Below, piece by piece: positions 12,018 through 24,520 of a stretch of DNA of 64,000 nucleotides. The first letter of the stretch is position 1. The number at the start of each line of letters is the position of its first letter. Position numbers and translations under genes: made by a program. This DNA comes from Haliotis asinina (lineage: Eukaryota > Mollusca > Gastropoda > Lepetellida > Haliotidae), in assembly GCF_037392515.1 (NCBI RefSeq), contig NC_090291.1, positions 40,965,501 through 41,029,500 on the forward strand. Direction: 5' to 3'. The notes under the pieces are model-generated. The model saw nothing but the letters and a program-made list of their open reading frames with translations, made no database searches and had not been told where the DNA came from.

Positions 12018-12960
12018 CTGTGAGAGAAGTAAAGTTTTCTGACACCAATGAGGAAACTCGTATATGGGAATTGAGAAAATAAAAGACCACGTTACACAGA
12101 GGAGGATAACAGTTAGGAGGTGAGGGGAGACAAGTCGCTGATGTGGGAAGGATGTAGAGAGAGGAATCATCTGTATGGGTGTCTGTGGAGGAGATGGATG
12201 AATATCGTACGGTCAGAGGGGACTCACTTGGTAGGATGCGAATCGAGGAGATGTAAGTCGGGAAATAAACTATTGGGAGCTAGCATTGTAACAAGAGAGG
12301 AGTGAGTTCCTGGGGATTCTTCAAACAAGTGTACCTGAGGTAAAACCCTGTAGCTCAACTCGTTTGTCATTATCAATTTTTCAAATGTTGCAATTCCAGA
12401 GGCCGTATCTACCCAATACAAAGTATCTACCCAGCATGAAGTAAGTGGTAAGATTAAAATCTCTACTAAGTTTGATTTTAATTGTGATGTAGCCACGGCC
12501 AAATATGCGCCAGTTGATCTATATCTATCAACACTTGTCCATAACATTTCGACAGGAGGGAAGTGTTTTAGATATTAATATCAATATTGTCCAACAAAAG
12601 TTGATTATGTACGACTTGGCTGAACGTAAAACATGCATCTGTTGGGAAGAGAATTCTTATCTGCTCTTGGCCAAGGGGTGATCAAAACAATGATTGTTGT
12701 TTGACTCCGCACTCAGCAATTCGAACTATACTGAGTCAAAAAAGAAACTTCACATTCTTTCTTGAGGGCACTATAAAAGAACAAGAGATGGTAAGATGGT
12801 TAAATTGTTATTATTTCATTGCTGAGATCTGTGTGATGTACTCGATACACTGACAGAGCCACAAACAGTTCCATTAGGCTACACCACCGTTCCAAAACAT
12901 GGATATACAGAATGTCAAGTCACAAGAATAAAAATTCGAAATTTCTCAGTTCAGTATCGT
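12018..12960. other. Region upstream of the TG-B exons, no resolved gene
   Basis: Should contain the TG-B first exon and promoter, but none is convincing. A minus frame ending at a CCAA|GTGAGTC donor near 12231 (peptide LFPDLHLLDSHPT) has the right outgoing phase. It has no other support. Confidence 0.3.
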
Positions 12961-13690
12961 GCATGGCCGCCCCGCGCATTCACCACTGCCAAACACCGCC
13001 TCCTCATCGACTGCCTGATGCTTGTGAACACGTGGTTGGGGATTCTAGTCAAGTTCCTGCAAATTCTGAGGTTGGTTCCAGAGACCACGAAGCATTCTCC
13101 CAAGTGCATCCCACACGTGCTCTATTGGACCTCGATGGCCAGTCCATGACGTTGATTCCCGCGTTTTGAAGGAAATGTCGTGTCAACATCGTGGTATGCG
13201 GCCGAGAATTATCATGCTGGAACTGTAGACCTGGGCCATGAGCCGCCATGAAAGGAACGAGTTCAGGGGTGAGCACCATTAAGCAGCAGTTGTGAGGTTT
13301 CCACGACCGACCAGAAGTCGGGAACATTTGTTTCCACAGAAAGCACTCCACACCATGCAACTGCCGCCTCCGAATCTGTCGATTTATCGCTAAAGATGGC
13401 TTGATTCCAGTCTCTCTGGGTCCATCGGAGGTGACGTTGGGTCCACAGCAGATGGTGACGTTGATGAAACGGCGTCAATATTGGCCCACGATATGGACGT
13501 CGAGAATGGAGTCTGGCAGCCCCGCAACCGATTTCAAATGGTCTGTGGGGACAGTCGACTATACGCATCTCAGCCCTGGTTCGTGTAGACGGCAGAAATC
13601 TGTCACGTAGGTGACGTAGGACGATTTGACGGTCTTCCTTCTGCTTGTGACGCCACACGTGGACGACCCGACCTTGGGCGATCAGAAGTG
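12960..13690 (-). pseudogene. Tc1-like transposase remnant, minus strand
   Basis: Reading down from about 13685 the frame shows RPRSGRPRVASQAEGR (end of the paired HTH), then FSDKS, then LQFQHDNSRPHTTMLTRHFL and INVMDWPSRS, the DDE Tc1 signature. Frameshifts separate the parts. The N-terminal HTH is missing where it meets the oppositely oriented copy near 13690. Confidence 0.75.
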
Positions 13691-14600
13691 GTGCCAGTTT
13701 GTTGGTGTCTCAGTCTGCGATTGCAAGTCAACTGAATGTGTCACAGAGTACCATACCAAGATCTTGGCATCGCTACCACCAGCAAGGGTCAACACATGAT
13801 CGCACCAGGTCAGGTCAACCCCGTGTGACCACGCCCGCTCAGGGCAGGTTTACAAGGCTTCGATATTTGCGGAACAGGTTCACCATCCTCCACAGCATCG
13901 GTAGTGCCAGGACTCAGAACAATTTCTGATCAGACAGTGAGGAACCGCTTACGTGAGGCTGGTATTCGTTTCAGAAGACCTTTGCGAGGACCTGTCCTTA
14001 CACGACAACATCGGCAACAACGCAGACAGTGGTGTCGCCAATATCTCCCATGGCCATCGCAAAGGTGGAGAACTATTATCTCCAGTGATGAGTCACGTTA
14101 CATGATGCGACATCCCGACGGAAGAGCACGTGTATATCGACTTCGTAAAGAAAGCGCCGCTGCAAATTGTGCACAGTACGAGGACAGATTTGGTGTTGAC
14201 AGTGTCATGGTTTGGGCTGACATCTCATTCAGATCCAGAGCAATTTGACAGCTCGACGTTACCGTGATGGAATCAGGCCTCATGTCCTTCCTTTCATGAA
14301 CCGCCAGAACATCATTTTCAGCATAATAACGCTCGGCCGCATACAGTAAGAATAACCAGGGATTTCCTTGCACAGAATAACGTTCAGATTCATCATCGGC
14401 CCTCACAATCACCGGATCTTAACACTATTGAACATTTGTGGGACGAATTGGATCGTCGTGTGCGACTACGTGATCCTCAGCCACAGACGTTACCTGGCCT
14501 TGAGGACCAACTCATCTGGTCCAACCTTTTGGACGCCGATGCCAAGTAACCATTGATGCTAATGGTGGCCACACAAGATACTGACTGCTCTGCGACCTTG
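13690..14600 (+). pseudogene. Tc1-like transposase remnant, plus strand
   Basis: Starts within the HTH (SQSAIASQLNVSQSTIPRSW, RTRSGQPRVTTPAQ), changes frame near 13910, continues TVRNRLREAGIRFRRPLRG and IISSDESRY, then shifts again into a recognisable HxRPSQSPDLNTIEHLWDEL-type end near 14390-14550. At least two frameshifts, so not functional. Confidence 0.75.
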
Positions 14601-14649
14601 ACCTTGGAAAACTTGTCATTTGTGACGTACAGTTTCTTGCAGCATTGCA

Positions 14650-15770
14650 CCTTTGATGTTCATACAGGTTTTCTGCATGACTGCCCTGTATTACTGTACC
14701 TTACATGTGTGAATTGATAACAATTTTCCGCTCTGCGTTTCTATTTTTGAGTAGTATAGTTTCAGTATGAGAATCCAGTGTATGCTGATTGACTGCTGCC
14801 AGAGTGATGCCATAGATAAGATACATTATACACAGCGACCTGTTTGTATAACGATCTAATTTGTTAAGAACATTATTGTCCGATTTTTTTTTCAATTTGA
14901 GTTTACATGTGTTCTTTTCTTTAAATATAGAACAGTTTGAAAACGAAAACCTCATGTAGGTGTTCAAGTGTCTATTGTCAATGCTATACCATTATGTCAT
15001 TTTCTTATTCCGATCGATAATGTGAAGTGCCATTTTGTTGAATGGGAAATCAATGGTCTAAAAGTTCAAGTCGATATCGTTTGCTCGTAAAATCCTTGAT
15101 TGGCAAGTATGATTTGCATTAGCAACACACAGATCTACGTATCCAGGCGAAGTTTTTTTTTCTCTTGTGTACACAGTTGCGGTGGTATAGTAAGGACCGC
15201 AGCTGAACGTTAACGGTACATTTGACACATAAGCGTGAGTGGTTGGTGGGAAGGGGTTCAAAGTATTGTTCATGGTCAATGACCTTATGGGCCTTTTAGT
15301 ATGTTTTACTGTTCACTGAGCTCAGGTCACAAATCAGTTGAAGTTCCGCAACGTTGGACATGGAGAGGTCTTGGATGGGTGACCGCGTGTCACAGCTTGA
15401 CTTCTCAGAGTTTCTTGGATTTCAGTCCTGCTCCACAACGAGCACATGTGATACATGTGGTCTCACCTTAGGCAGGTGAGTTTGTTCAGAATTGCCTCTG
15501 TTCAGCCAGCAGAAAATGGGCATTCGGTGAAATGAGGAGCGAGACTATTCTAGCGCAGGCAGCTTGGGTTATCCATGGTAATAATTATAAGACTGTGCTC
15601 TTTGAACAGGATATCTAGCCAGGAAATCCTCATTATTATTATGTATGAAAGCATACGCGAGCGCATGGTTGTGTACAAGTCTGAACTAATGCCGTTTTCA
15701 TAGTGCATACACGGTGAGGAAGCATGCCTCCAACCCACTGACGTATTAAATTCACTAGCAATCCTCGTTT
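14650..15770. other. Intergenic stretch, nothing recognised
   Basis: AT-rich sequence with only short open frames and no convincing splice or repeat structure. Confidence 0.5.
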
Positions 15771-16130
15771 TCTAGCCTGCTCTCACAGCGCCAGGCACGG
15801 CAATAACAAGTGCCATGCCGGTGATGGTTATTGTGATAAGAGTGACGATGTACCTCAACTACATGAAGACATCAACGACAGCTATGGCGACATTGCCGAA
15901 GATGCATTTTGGATATTATGTAGACACAATTATCTGATAGACACAGTTATCTGAACGGTAACAACGCTGGTAACGACGGCGGCATTTCAGCATCAAAATA
16001 ACGACATCAACAACAGCAAAGACCATATTAATGGCGACATATTTCAGCTGTGCCATTGACGTATATGGCGATGAAGATTATTCCAACGATATTGACAACT
16101 TAGATAGAGATTGTACAAAGCACATCAATA
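15770..16130. repeat. Copy 1 of an ACGACA-rich interspersed repeat
   Basis: Shares blocks such as GGCGGCATTTCAGCATC, ATATTGACAACTTAG and GACATCAACGACAGC with 18515-18700 and 19000-19260. Family not identified. Confidence 0.55.
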
Positions 16131-16619
16131 TACCTTGGGGGACGACGATTCTTAAAGGAAGCGTTTGTTCTTGACTCTCAAGCAAAAGAACCTAACACTT
16201 TATTGATTTTTAACATGTTAAGATATTCAAGGCCTCGTGCATTCAATGAGCAACACTGTTTCAAGTTGTGTTGTGTTTCTAAGGAAATCGTGGAAATAAG
16301 TTTCACCTTGTGCGTCACAAATTACGCCCCAGCACATCAACACGGAACAAAGCAGCTCGTCTAGTTGAAAAGGATGTTTCAAACAGATATACAGGATGAA
16401 CTCAAAGTGTATCATGGTTGAACGACTTCCTTTATTTGGTACACCTTGAGCTGGAGAGCACCTTGCTGTGAAGATTAACTTATCATGAGTAAACAAACAC
16501 AGACTGGAACTGTGAGAAGTGCCATCCAAGTCTATTTGAAATGCACCGGTGCACTGGTTTCATAAAGATTAAGCAGTGCACTACGTCAGTGTGTGAGTTG
16601 AGAGTTTTACGAAATATTC

Positions 16620-16742
16620 AAGCAATACCACTGCGAGAAACACTAGAAATGGGATTGACACAGTGAACCCATGTGGGGAATCGAACAAGGGTCTTCGGCG
16701 TGACGAGCAAACGCATTAACCATTAGGCTATCCCACCGCCCC
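16620..16742 (-). repeat. SINE-A fragment
   Basis: Reverse complement carries TAGCCTAATGGTTAATGCG (A-box-like) and the CCACATGGG end. Tail missing. Confidence 0.65.
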
Positions 16743-16876
16743 TCGTCAGTACGTGTTGTGGCACGTACACAATGTCTTCCAAGGATGTGTCAGGTGGCCC
16801 ACGTGCAGCCGTGTTCATGGAACACAGGAACACGGTAGTTGATGATAGCAAGTTCTTCCCGTAGATAAACAACTAC

Positions 16877-17520
16877 AGTAAGTAACAGTCAAGTCCGTCA
16901 AACGCATACTACCACTAGAGATTCCAGCCTAACCCCTTGGGACTTCAAGTAAAGGTACAGTCAAGTCAGTCAAACGCATACTACCACTAGAGATTCCAGC
17001 CTAAACCCTTGGGACTTCAAGTAAAGGTACAGTCAAGTCAGTCAAACGCATGCTGCCACTAGAGATTCCAGCCTAAACCCATGGGACTTCAAGTAAAGGC
17101 ACAGTCAAGTCAGTCAAACGCATACTGCCACTAGAGATTCCAGCCTAAACCCATGGGAATTCAAGTAAAGGTACAGTCAAGTCAGTCAAACGCATACTGC
17201 CACTAGAGATTCCAGCCTAAACCCATGGGACTTCAAGTGAAGGTACAGTCAAGTCCGTCAAACGCATACTGCCACTAGAGATTCCAGCCTAAACCCATGG
17301 GACTTCAAGTAAGGGTACAGTCAAGTCAGTCAAACGCATACTGCCACTAGAGATTCCAGCCTAAACCCATGGGACTTCAAGTAAAGGTACAGTCAAGTCA
17401 GTCAAACGCATACTGCCACTAGAGAATCCAGCCTAAACCCATGGGACTTCAAGTGAAGGTACAGGCAAGTCCGTCAAGCCAGTACTACCACTAGAAGTTC
17501 CAGACTAAACCCTTGGGACG
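16877..17520. repeat. 72-bp tandem repeat, about 9 copies
   Basis: Unit built of AGTCAAGTCAGTCAAACGCA, TACTGCCACTAGAGATTCCA and GCCTAAACCCATGGGACTTC. The first and last copies are more diverged, as expected for array edges. Confidence 0.92.
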
Positions 17521-18515
17521 TCAATAAACGTAAGGTCAACCCCTTCAGGCCAGTACTATCCCTTGAGATACCAGCTAGATATAGTGCACTGACCATTTGG
17601 AACTTGAAATACTCAATGCACAAAACCACCCGTCGAGACTGTAGACAGATATAGTCAGCAACTAACCCCTTGGAACTCCAAGCAAACACAATCATAATAT
17701 GAAGAGACAGTCCCCTCACGTAGATATTCTAGATAAAGTACCACACTTTTCACTACTGAGGTAAAGGAACCTGGATGTACCAGTGTTTCAATTCTCCCCT
17801 TAACAATTTCCGTCGGGAAAATTCCCCTGCCTCAATAGTGGCTCCTTTTTCCGACTTTTACTTCACTAGAAATACAAGTGGCCTATTATGAACTCACTCA
17901 TTTGCTTGTTAGGACTGTAGGAAATGTGTTTGTTTTTTTAATTTCCTCGTGAGGTAACCGCATGAACGTGGCCCAACACACTAGTGTTTATATTGCCGAT
18001 CCCCAACTGAAGTATTCAAGTGTTGCAAATATGCACATTGATATGTTCGCACATATATGTTTTTATCATATACAGTTATACGACGTCTGAATGTTAGTGA
18101 CTTAGAGACATACGTTTTCAACGACCATGGGTTGTCTAAGGTTTCTTACGACTTTCCGTATGGTATCGGCTATGTATAAAGTGCCAATGTCAAGTAATTA
18201 ATTTCTTCTTTTTCTCTATAAATAATGAAAAGAATCGATTACACCAACAGTGTGGCATATACAGAAATATCTAAATGCGTACACCGTTGGAGTGTTTGCT
18301 TCAAATTCCTTACTAGTTGAATTATTTATTAACTTGTACGAAATCACCCTTGGGACCAAGACATGCCAAGCTTGTTTTTCAACGCGTTTTTTCCAAGCTG
18401 ACTGGTTTCAAATGATGATAAAAAATGTAAAGGCACAATGTAATAGACTCAATCCTATTCCGTCGGTTTCAAGTTAACCAGGTGCGAGGCTTTAACCTCG
18501 CAATCGTTCAGTGCA
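17520..18515. other. Intergenic stretch, nothing recognised
   Basis: Decayed continuation of the 72-bp array to about 17600, then unique AT-rich sequence with no coding signal. Confidence 0.45.
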
Positions 18516-19260
18516 GCAAAGTGCAAAGATGGTAAATGTTGCATGGTCTCCGGGTGCCGTTAAATTCCACATTCCCGGAATGGTTATTGCGATGGACGAT
18601 GTCAACAACAGTAAAGACAACGACCGCACTGACGATATGCTGACGATGTATCTCAGTGAAGCTACGGTGATGACATATCTGAGGTGAAATGAAATGGAGT
18701 TCAGCGTCGTATTTGAGAATATTTCGGTCATATGACGACATACAGGCGTGTGTATGTGTTTCTGTTTATACTAGCCTAGCTTTTTTCAGTGCTAGCTCAC
18801 TGAGATGCCATGCCGCGGTTATGCATGAATACCCCACATGCCATATTCTACTGGCTATACCGACCAGTTCTTGTTTTACTCATTAAAGCCGAGCAGGGAA
18901 CAAAAAGTACCATAATTTAAGGTCTTTTGGTATAGCGCGGCCTGTGATCGAACCCGTGACCTCCCACTCTCCTCTAACCACTGCAACACGGAGGTGGCCT
19001 GATGATATATCTGAACAGACGGAGCTACAATATCGGTGGTAACGACAGCGGCATTTCAGTACAAAACACCAGCATCAGCAACGCCTCAGATTTAAGTGAT
19101 GACGATGAAGCAAAGACGATGAAGGTTATCCCAATGATATTGACAACTCGGATAAGGATAATATACTAAGCAGCGGCATTTCATTAACGACGGCATTTCA
19201 ATACAAAAATAAAGTCAACAACAACAAAAACGACAGTGATGACGACCGTTCCTAGTTATA
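18515..19260. repeat. Copies 2 and 3 of the ACGACA-rich repeat
   Basis: 18515-18700 matches the first half of the 15770 copy (GATGTATCTCAGTGAAG versus GATGTACCTCAACTACATG). 19000-19260 matches the second half (ACGACAGCGGCATTTCAGTA; CCAATGATATTGACAACTCG). A tRNA-like stretch at 18930-19000 lies between them. Confidence 0.55.
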
Positions 19261-19682
19261 ACTTTGGCATTATCAACGATCATTGTCGCGTTGGAAATAT
19301 GTTAACATATAGATTCATATTTGATTGACAAGCATACACATGCATATCTATACTATCTGTACATATCTGAACTTGGCAAATTACGATACTTGAATGCTAC
19401 GGACTTTCAGCTCAAAGTATTCTACGACCATGCTAGTTCTAACTTTTGTATGCTTTTCCTGAATAGTAAAGGTTGTTTACAAAGTGCCTGAGCTAGTAAA
19501 GAGTTCAACAACGGATATCGATCGACCCGTGGAACTCAGAACAACATAATTTGAAGCATATTCCTTAAAACTGGTCATGTGTGTGCTATTCTTGCATGAT
19601 TGTGACATAAAGTGCCAATTTCAAGATGAAATATAGGACGACTACATTTAAGAATGTGTAATCGTATTCGCCAACCCCCATA

Positions 19683-20642
19683 CAGTAACTCGTCACGACA
19701 TGGCTGCAATATTGCCGAGGTGACGTTAACTATTAACTCACTCATACAGTAACTCGTCACGATACGGCTGCAATATTGCCGAGGTGACGTTAACTACTAA
19801 CTCACTCATACAGTAACTCGTCACGACATGGCTGCAATATTGCCGAGGTGACGTTAACTATTAACTCACTCATACAGTAACTCGTCACGATACGGCTGCA
19901 ATATTGCCGAGGTGACGTTAACTACTAACTCACTCATACAGTAACTCGTCACGACATGGCTGCAATATTGCCGAGGTGACGTTAACTATTAACTCATTCA
20001 TACAGTAACTCGTCACGATACGGCTGCAATATTGCCGAGGTGACGTTAACTACTAACTCATTCATACAGTAACTCGTCACGACATGGCTGCAATATTGCC
20101 GAGGTGACGTTAACTATTAACTCATTCATACAGTAACTCGTCACGACATGGCTGCAATATTGCCGAGGTGACGTTAACTACTAACTCACTCATACAGTAA
20201 CTCGTCACGACATGGCCGCAATATTGCCGAGGTGACGTTAACTATTAACTCACTCATACAGTAACTCGTCACGATATGGCTGCAATATTGCCGAGGTGAC
20301 GTTAACTATTAACTCACTCATACAGTAACTCGTCACGATATGGCTGCAATATTGCCGAGATGACGTTAACTATTAATTCACTCATACAGTAACTCGTCAC
20401 GATATGGCTGCAATATTGCCGAGGTGACGTTAACTATTAACTCACTTATACAGTAACTCGTCACGACATGGCTGCAATATTGCCGAGGTGACGTTAACTA
20501 TTAACTCACTCATACAGTAACTCGTCACGATATGGCTGCAATATTGCTGAGATGACGTTAACTATTAACTCACTCATACAGTAACTCGTCACGACATGGC
20601 TGCAATATTGCCGAGGTGACGTTAACTATTAACTCACTCATA
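19683..20642. repeat. 64-bp satellite, 15 copies
   Basis: Unit starts CAGTAACTCGTCACGACATG and continues GCTGCAATATTGCCGAGGTG, ACGTTAACTATTAACTCACT, CATA. Spacing is exactly 64 bp. The first six or seven copies alternate GACATGG/CTATTAAC with GATACGG/CTACTAAC, a 128-bp higher-order repeat. The unit contains an inverted repeat CGTCAC...GTGACG and matches the 3' tail of the LINE at 54419-60533. Confidence 0.95.
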
Positions 20643-20996
20643 CAGTAACATTTGTAATGTGTTATAAATGACGGATAGGAAACACAGGAAAGATAAACAT
20701 ACCATGAAAAAACTGTGGATTATCAGTAGATGTCAAAACTGATTCCATATAAAACCGTGTCAATTATTTACACAATCACACAAATGGTGCTTTTCTGGCA
20801 CCATCCTCGATCATTAAGTGCCTAATATCTGCATCTATGTATTCAGGATCCATAGACTCGACTGACGCTTAACGGAATAAGCACGTGCCCGTCAATCAAA
20901 TTACATTGTGTTTCCTTTACGCAAAACAATTCGTATCGTCATTGTTTGAGGGTGATCAATAGTCACAAGCTCATGGTACTCTTCACTTATTGTTGG

Positions 20997-21150
20997 GTCG
21001 GTGGAGTAGCCTAGTGGTTAATGCGTTCGCTCACCTCGACGACCTGAGCTCGATTCCCAAATAAATACATTATGTGAAACCCATTTTCCCCGCCGTGATG
21101 TTGCTGGAATATTGCAAAAAGCGGCGTAAACACAGCTTCACTCACTCACA
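20997..21150 (+). repeat. SINE-A copy 1
   Basis: tRNA-like head GGTGGAGTAGCCTAGTGGTT (A box), degraded B box CTGAGCTCGATTCCC, tail CCGCCGTGATGTTGCTGG then ACTCACTCAC. Confidence 0.8.
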
Positions 21151-21879
21151 CACTCATTTATTACTGTTTTTACTGAAAAGGGTTTTGTCGCTATTATGAC
21201 AAGTAGTACATTCTGTAATTAACTTGGTGTGTCCTGGTCACATATAACCTGTTTTACTCGGAAAAATGATTTCCAGTAAATATAATTATGCCTCTATTTA
21301 GAACTCCGTATCCCATTCAGCCTTGTCCGGTATACAAACCAAACGAACTTGAGATGGGTCTTAGGGGCGGTGGGTTAGCCTACTGGATAAACCGTTCGCG
21401 CGTCACACCGAAGACCCGGGTTCGATTCCCCACATGGGTACAATATGTGAAGCCCATTTCCTGGTGTTCCCCGCCGTGATATTGCTTGCATATTGCTAAA
21501 AGCGGCGTAAACACAGCTTCACTCACTCACACACTCATTTATTACTGTTTTTACTGAAAAGGGTTTTGTCGCTATTATGACAAGTAGTACATTCTGTAAT
21601 TAACTTGGTGTGTCCTGGTCACATATAACCTGTTTTACTCGGAAAAATGATTTCCAGTAAATATAATTATGCCTCTATTTAGAACTCCGTATCCCATTCA
21701 GCCTTGTCCGGTATACAAACCAAACGAACTTGAGATGGGTCTTAGGGGCGGTGGGTTAGCCTACTGGATAAACCGTTCGCGCGTCACACCGAAGACCCGG
21801 GTTCGATTCCCCACATGGGTACAATATGTGAAGCCCATTTCCTGGTGTTCCCCGCCGTGATATTGCTTGCATATTGCTA
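21118..21879. repeat. Perfect 381-bp tandem duplication carrying SINE-A
   Basis: 21118-21498 is repeated at 21499-21879 without visible differences. Each copy contains a SINE-A with A box (TAGCCTACTGG) and B box GGGTTCGATTCCCC. The short identical open frames at 21288 and 21669 are repeat-derived, not genes. Confidence 0.9.
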
Positions 21880-21899
21880 AAAGCGGCGTAAAACTAAAC

Positions 21900-23600
21900 T
21901 CACTAAGATGGGTCTTGCCCAGGTCGAGGCGCTGAACCCATCCATGAATATCTTGGACACAACAGATAAAAGCGTCTCGCGTGCTAGAAAGGGTAACCAG
22001 ACATATCACGCATATGACAAACTGGGACAGTGTTACGCCAACGTACGAATGCCTGACAGAGCAGACAATGTTCTGTGACTACACGTTGCATATTTAGCGC
22101 TGACCTGGTGATTTAGGCACCGCTACAACCCCCAGACACGTCTTTCCAGGAATACTAGCATACCAATATTTGCAAATGAACGTTGACATTATGTCTCTTT
22201 ATATCACACCTGATAATGTTGGCAGTGGCGCCTCACAAATGTAATCTGTTATGTTAGCCTCGAAGATAGTCAGCTTTCACCCACTTCTGATGACTCCATG
22301 ACTCCGCCAATGTCTTTTCATAGTCAAATGTGAGTTAATGATTCTGGGTGTTCTGAATAATCCAACACATGAGAATCAACTTAATCAATCCAATGCCTTA
22401 CAGCTACCATTCTCAGTACAAACAATTCTTTATTTGACACTAACCCTGGATGGACTCAATATATTGCCCAAAGAAAATGGGCGTGATAAAATGATAATGA
22501 TAATAATTGATAACTTACTTGACACTTGCCGAGTTCCCCATACTCTGACGTCTTGATCAGTCTGAAAGAGATATATAATATTATATAGATATACTGAAAC
22601 CAACACGTTATTCATTTATTTTTTATTATTTTTCACATTCTCCATTTATCATATTTCTTGTACAACCAACAGATTTAATCAAATCTAAATTCCAATTGTA
22701 TGCTCGTTTGGCATTAGAAAGATTTACATTCAGGACCAGTGGATTTGAAACACAATTTAGAACTAAAAGTGTGACCCGGTTTGAGCAACTTAAATCAAAT
22801 GTTTAATGTTCTCAAACTGACACGTGTCAATTCATTCCTCAAATGAACTCTGTGACAGTAACTGTGACGGTATTGAACAACACTGACTAGGGGAAGACAG
22901 CTTGACTTAGAAGTCTTTTAAGTATGGTTACAATACACATGTATTCTCCAAGCAGTTTTGATCATATTATAGAATGATGAATAAAATACGTATGCATAAA
23001 ACAAATGTTTGTTGTTATAATAATTATGAATATTGGAAGGAAACACCCGATGAGACCAGCATCGCTTTATGCAGCAATATGACTATAAGCTGCCATGGTG
23101 ATAGCTGTGAGTTTGTATCTACCAAGCTGCGATTAAATAGAATATATGGCATATATAAGTCAGTTACCTACCTGTCGTTTGGGTGTTTATTATCCTGGTC
23201 TCTCAATATAGTTCAGAGGAACGCTTGAAGTCGCTGCTCAGTGTTTCTTCAGAGATGAGTTATATTATTTTGCTATCAATCCGCTAGTCAACAGCATCTG
23301 TCATTGTCCGAATGTCGGTTAAACCATAACGGAATCGATATGTCCAAACAATTCAACGTAAGGACAGTGAATGTCACGTGAGTGTTGTCCGAGCTGCCCA
23401 GAGCCTGAAGTTCTCCACGCGTGTTGCTCGTGCACTCTGGCGCCGCCGCCCGCACCGTGTGTAGACGGTGTTGTGTGTGAGCAGACGTTGCTGATGCCGT
23501 CAGGACATACTAAAATCGATACGTGTGAATCCTTTTACATTGATGAGTTTGTTGAACATGTGATCGATACAACAGAACAAACTGTCAACTCGGAGATCGG
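21900..23600. other. Intergenic stretch, no confident gene
   Basis: Mostly unique AT-rich sequence. A GC- and CpG-rich island near 23370-23500 contains a plus-strand 77-codon Cys-rich frame (see findings). Confidence 0.4.
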
Positions 23601-23604
23601 ATAA

Positions 23605-23800
23605 CACGAACTATATGTCACATTGCATTGTACGATGTACAGGTCAATAATTGTTCCTACACTCTGTCAGTATATACATGTATTTCACAGTAACAATTCG
23701 TCACAAACTATATGTCACATTGCATTGTACAATGTACAGTCAATAATTGTTCCTACACTCTGTCAGTATATACATGTATTTCACAGTAACAATTCGTCGT
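23605..23800. repeat. Two-copy direct repeat, about 93 bp unit
   Basis: ACTATATGTCACATTGCATT through TTCACAGTAACAATTCGTC occurs twice in tandem with very few differences. Confidence 0.9.
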
Positions 23801-24126
23801 GTGAAATGAAAAGTTTATGAGTTCAGAATGCCAAATGGTTTATTTGAAACATTGAAACTATTTCACGGAGTTGAGACAATATGTTCGTTATATTGTTGTG
23901 CCATTTGGTTGTTTGTTGTTTACATTACAGCGGGACGTAAATAATAGTCTGGATCAAACAATCCAGTGACTGACAAAAGAACATCGACCTATCCAGACAG
24001 TGTACAAATGCATTCATCACTCAAATCAGCAGCCCCGTCCCCGATCCAGTTAGTGGTCTCTTACGACAAGCATGAATTGCGGAGAGGCCAAGGCTAACCC
24101 GTCTCACTACAGGGCTACTGATACTG

Positions 24127-24172
24127 CGTGTGTGCGTGTGTGCGTGTGTGCGTGTGTGTGTGTGTGTGCCTG
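24127..24172. repeat. (GT)n microsatellite with GTGTGTGC variants
   Basis: Simple repeat; the neighbouring open frames are artefacts. Confidence 0.9.
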
Positions 24173-24339
24173 TATGTAATGTATGTCTGTCGGTAGATTC
24201 AATCAATGTGCAAACTAACTGAAATTGTCCGATTTTCATAAACATCATTGTTGAAAACATTATGTAGAGTAAAGCTCGTTGTTAACACAGCGTGTGATTG
24301 CATGTGCGATTTGAATGAGCAAGTGACTGACTGACTGGC

Positions 24340-24520
24340 TCAGTAAGTAAGTGAGTGGGTGGGTGGGTGGGTGAGTGAATTTGGTTTTACATCACTGTCA
24401 GCAGTTTTGCAGCAGTATTACGACGGGGGACAACTGAAATGGGCTTCACACATTGTACCAATGTACAATTCCGCATCATCGGCGTGACGAGTGAAAGCTT
24501 TAACCACTAGACTACCCCCA
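24340..24520 (-). repeat. SINE-A copy, minus orientation
   Basis: Starts with GTGGGTGGGTGGGTGAGTGA tail, then GGGGGACAACTGAAATGGGC and the reverse A box ACCACTAGACTACCCCC. Confidence 0.7.

Noticed and set aside
21355..21480. tRNA-like A and B boxes
   Set aside because: They belong to SINE-A heads followed by the LINE-type tail and do not fold as complete tRNAs; the same holds for the SINE-A and SINE-C copies elsewhere.
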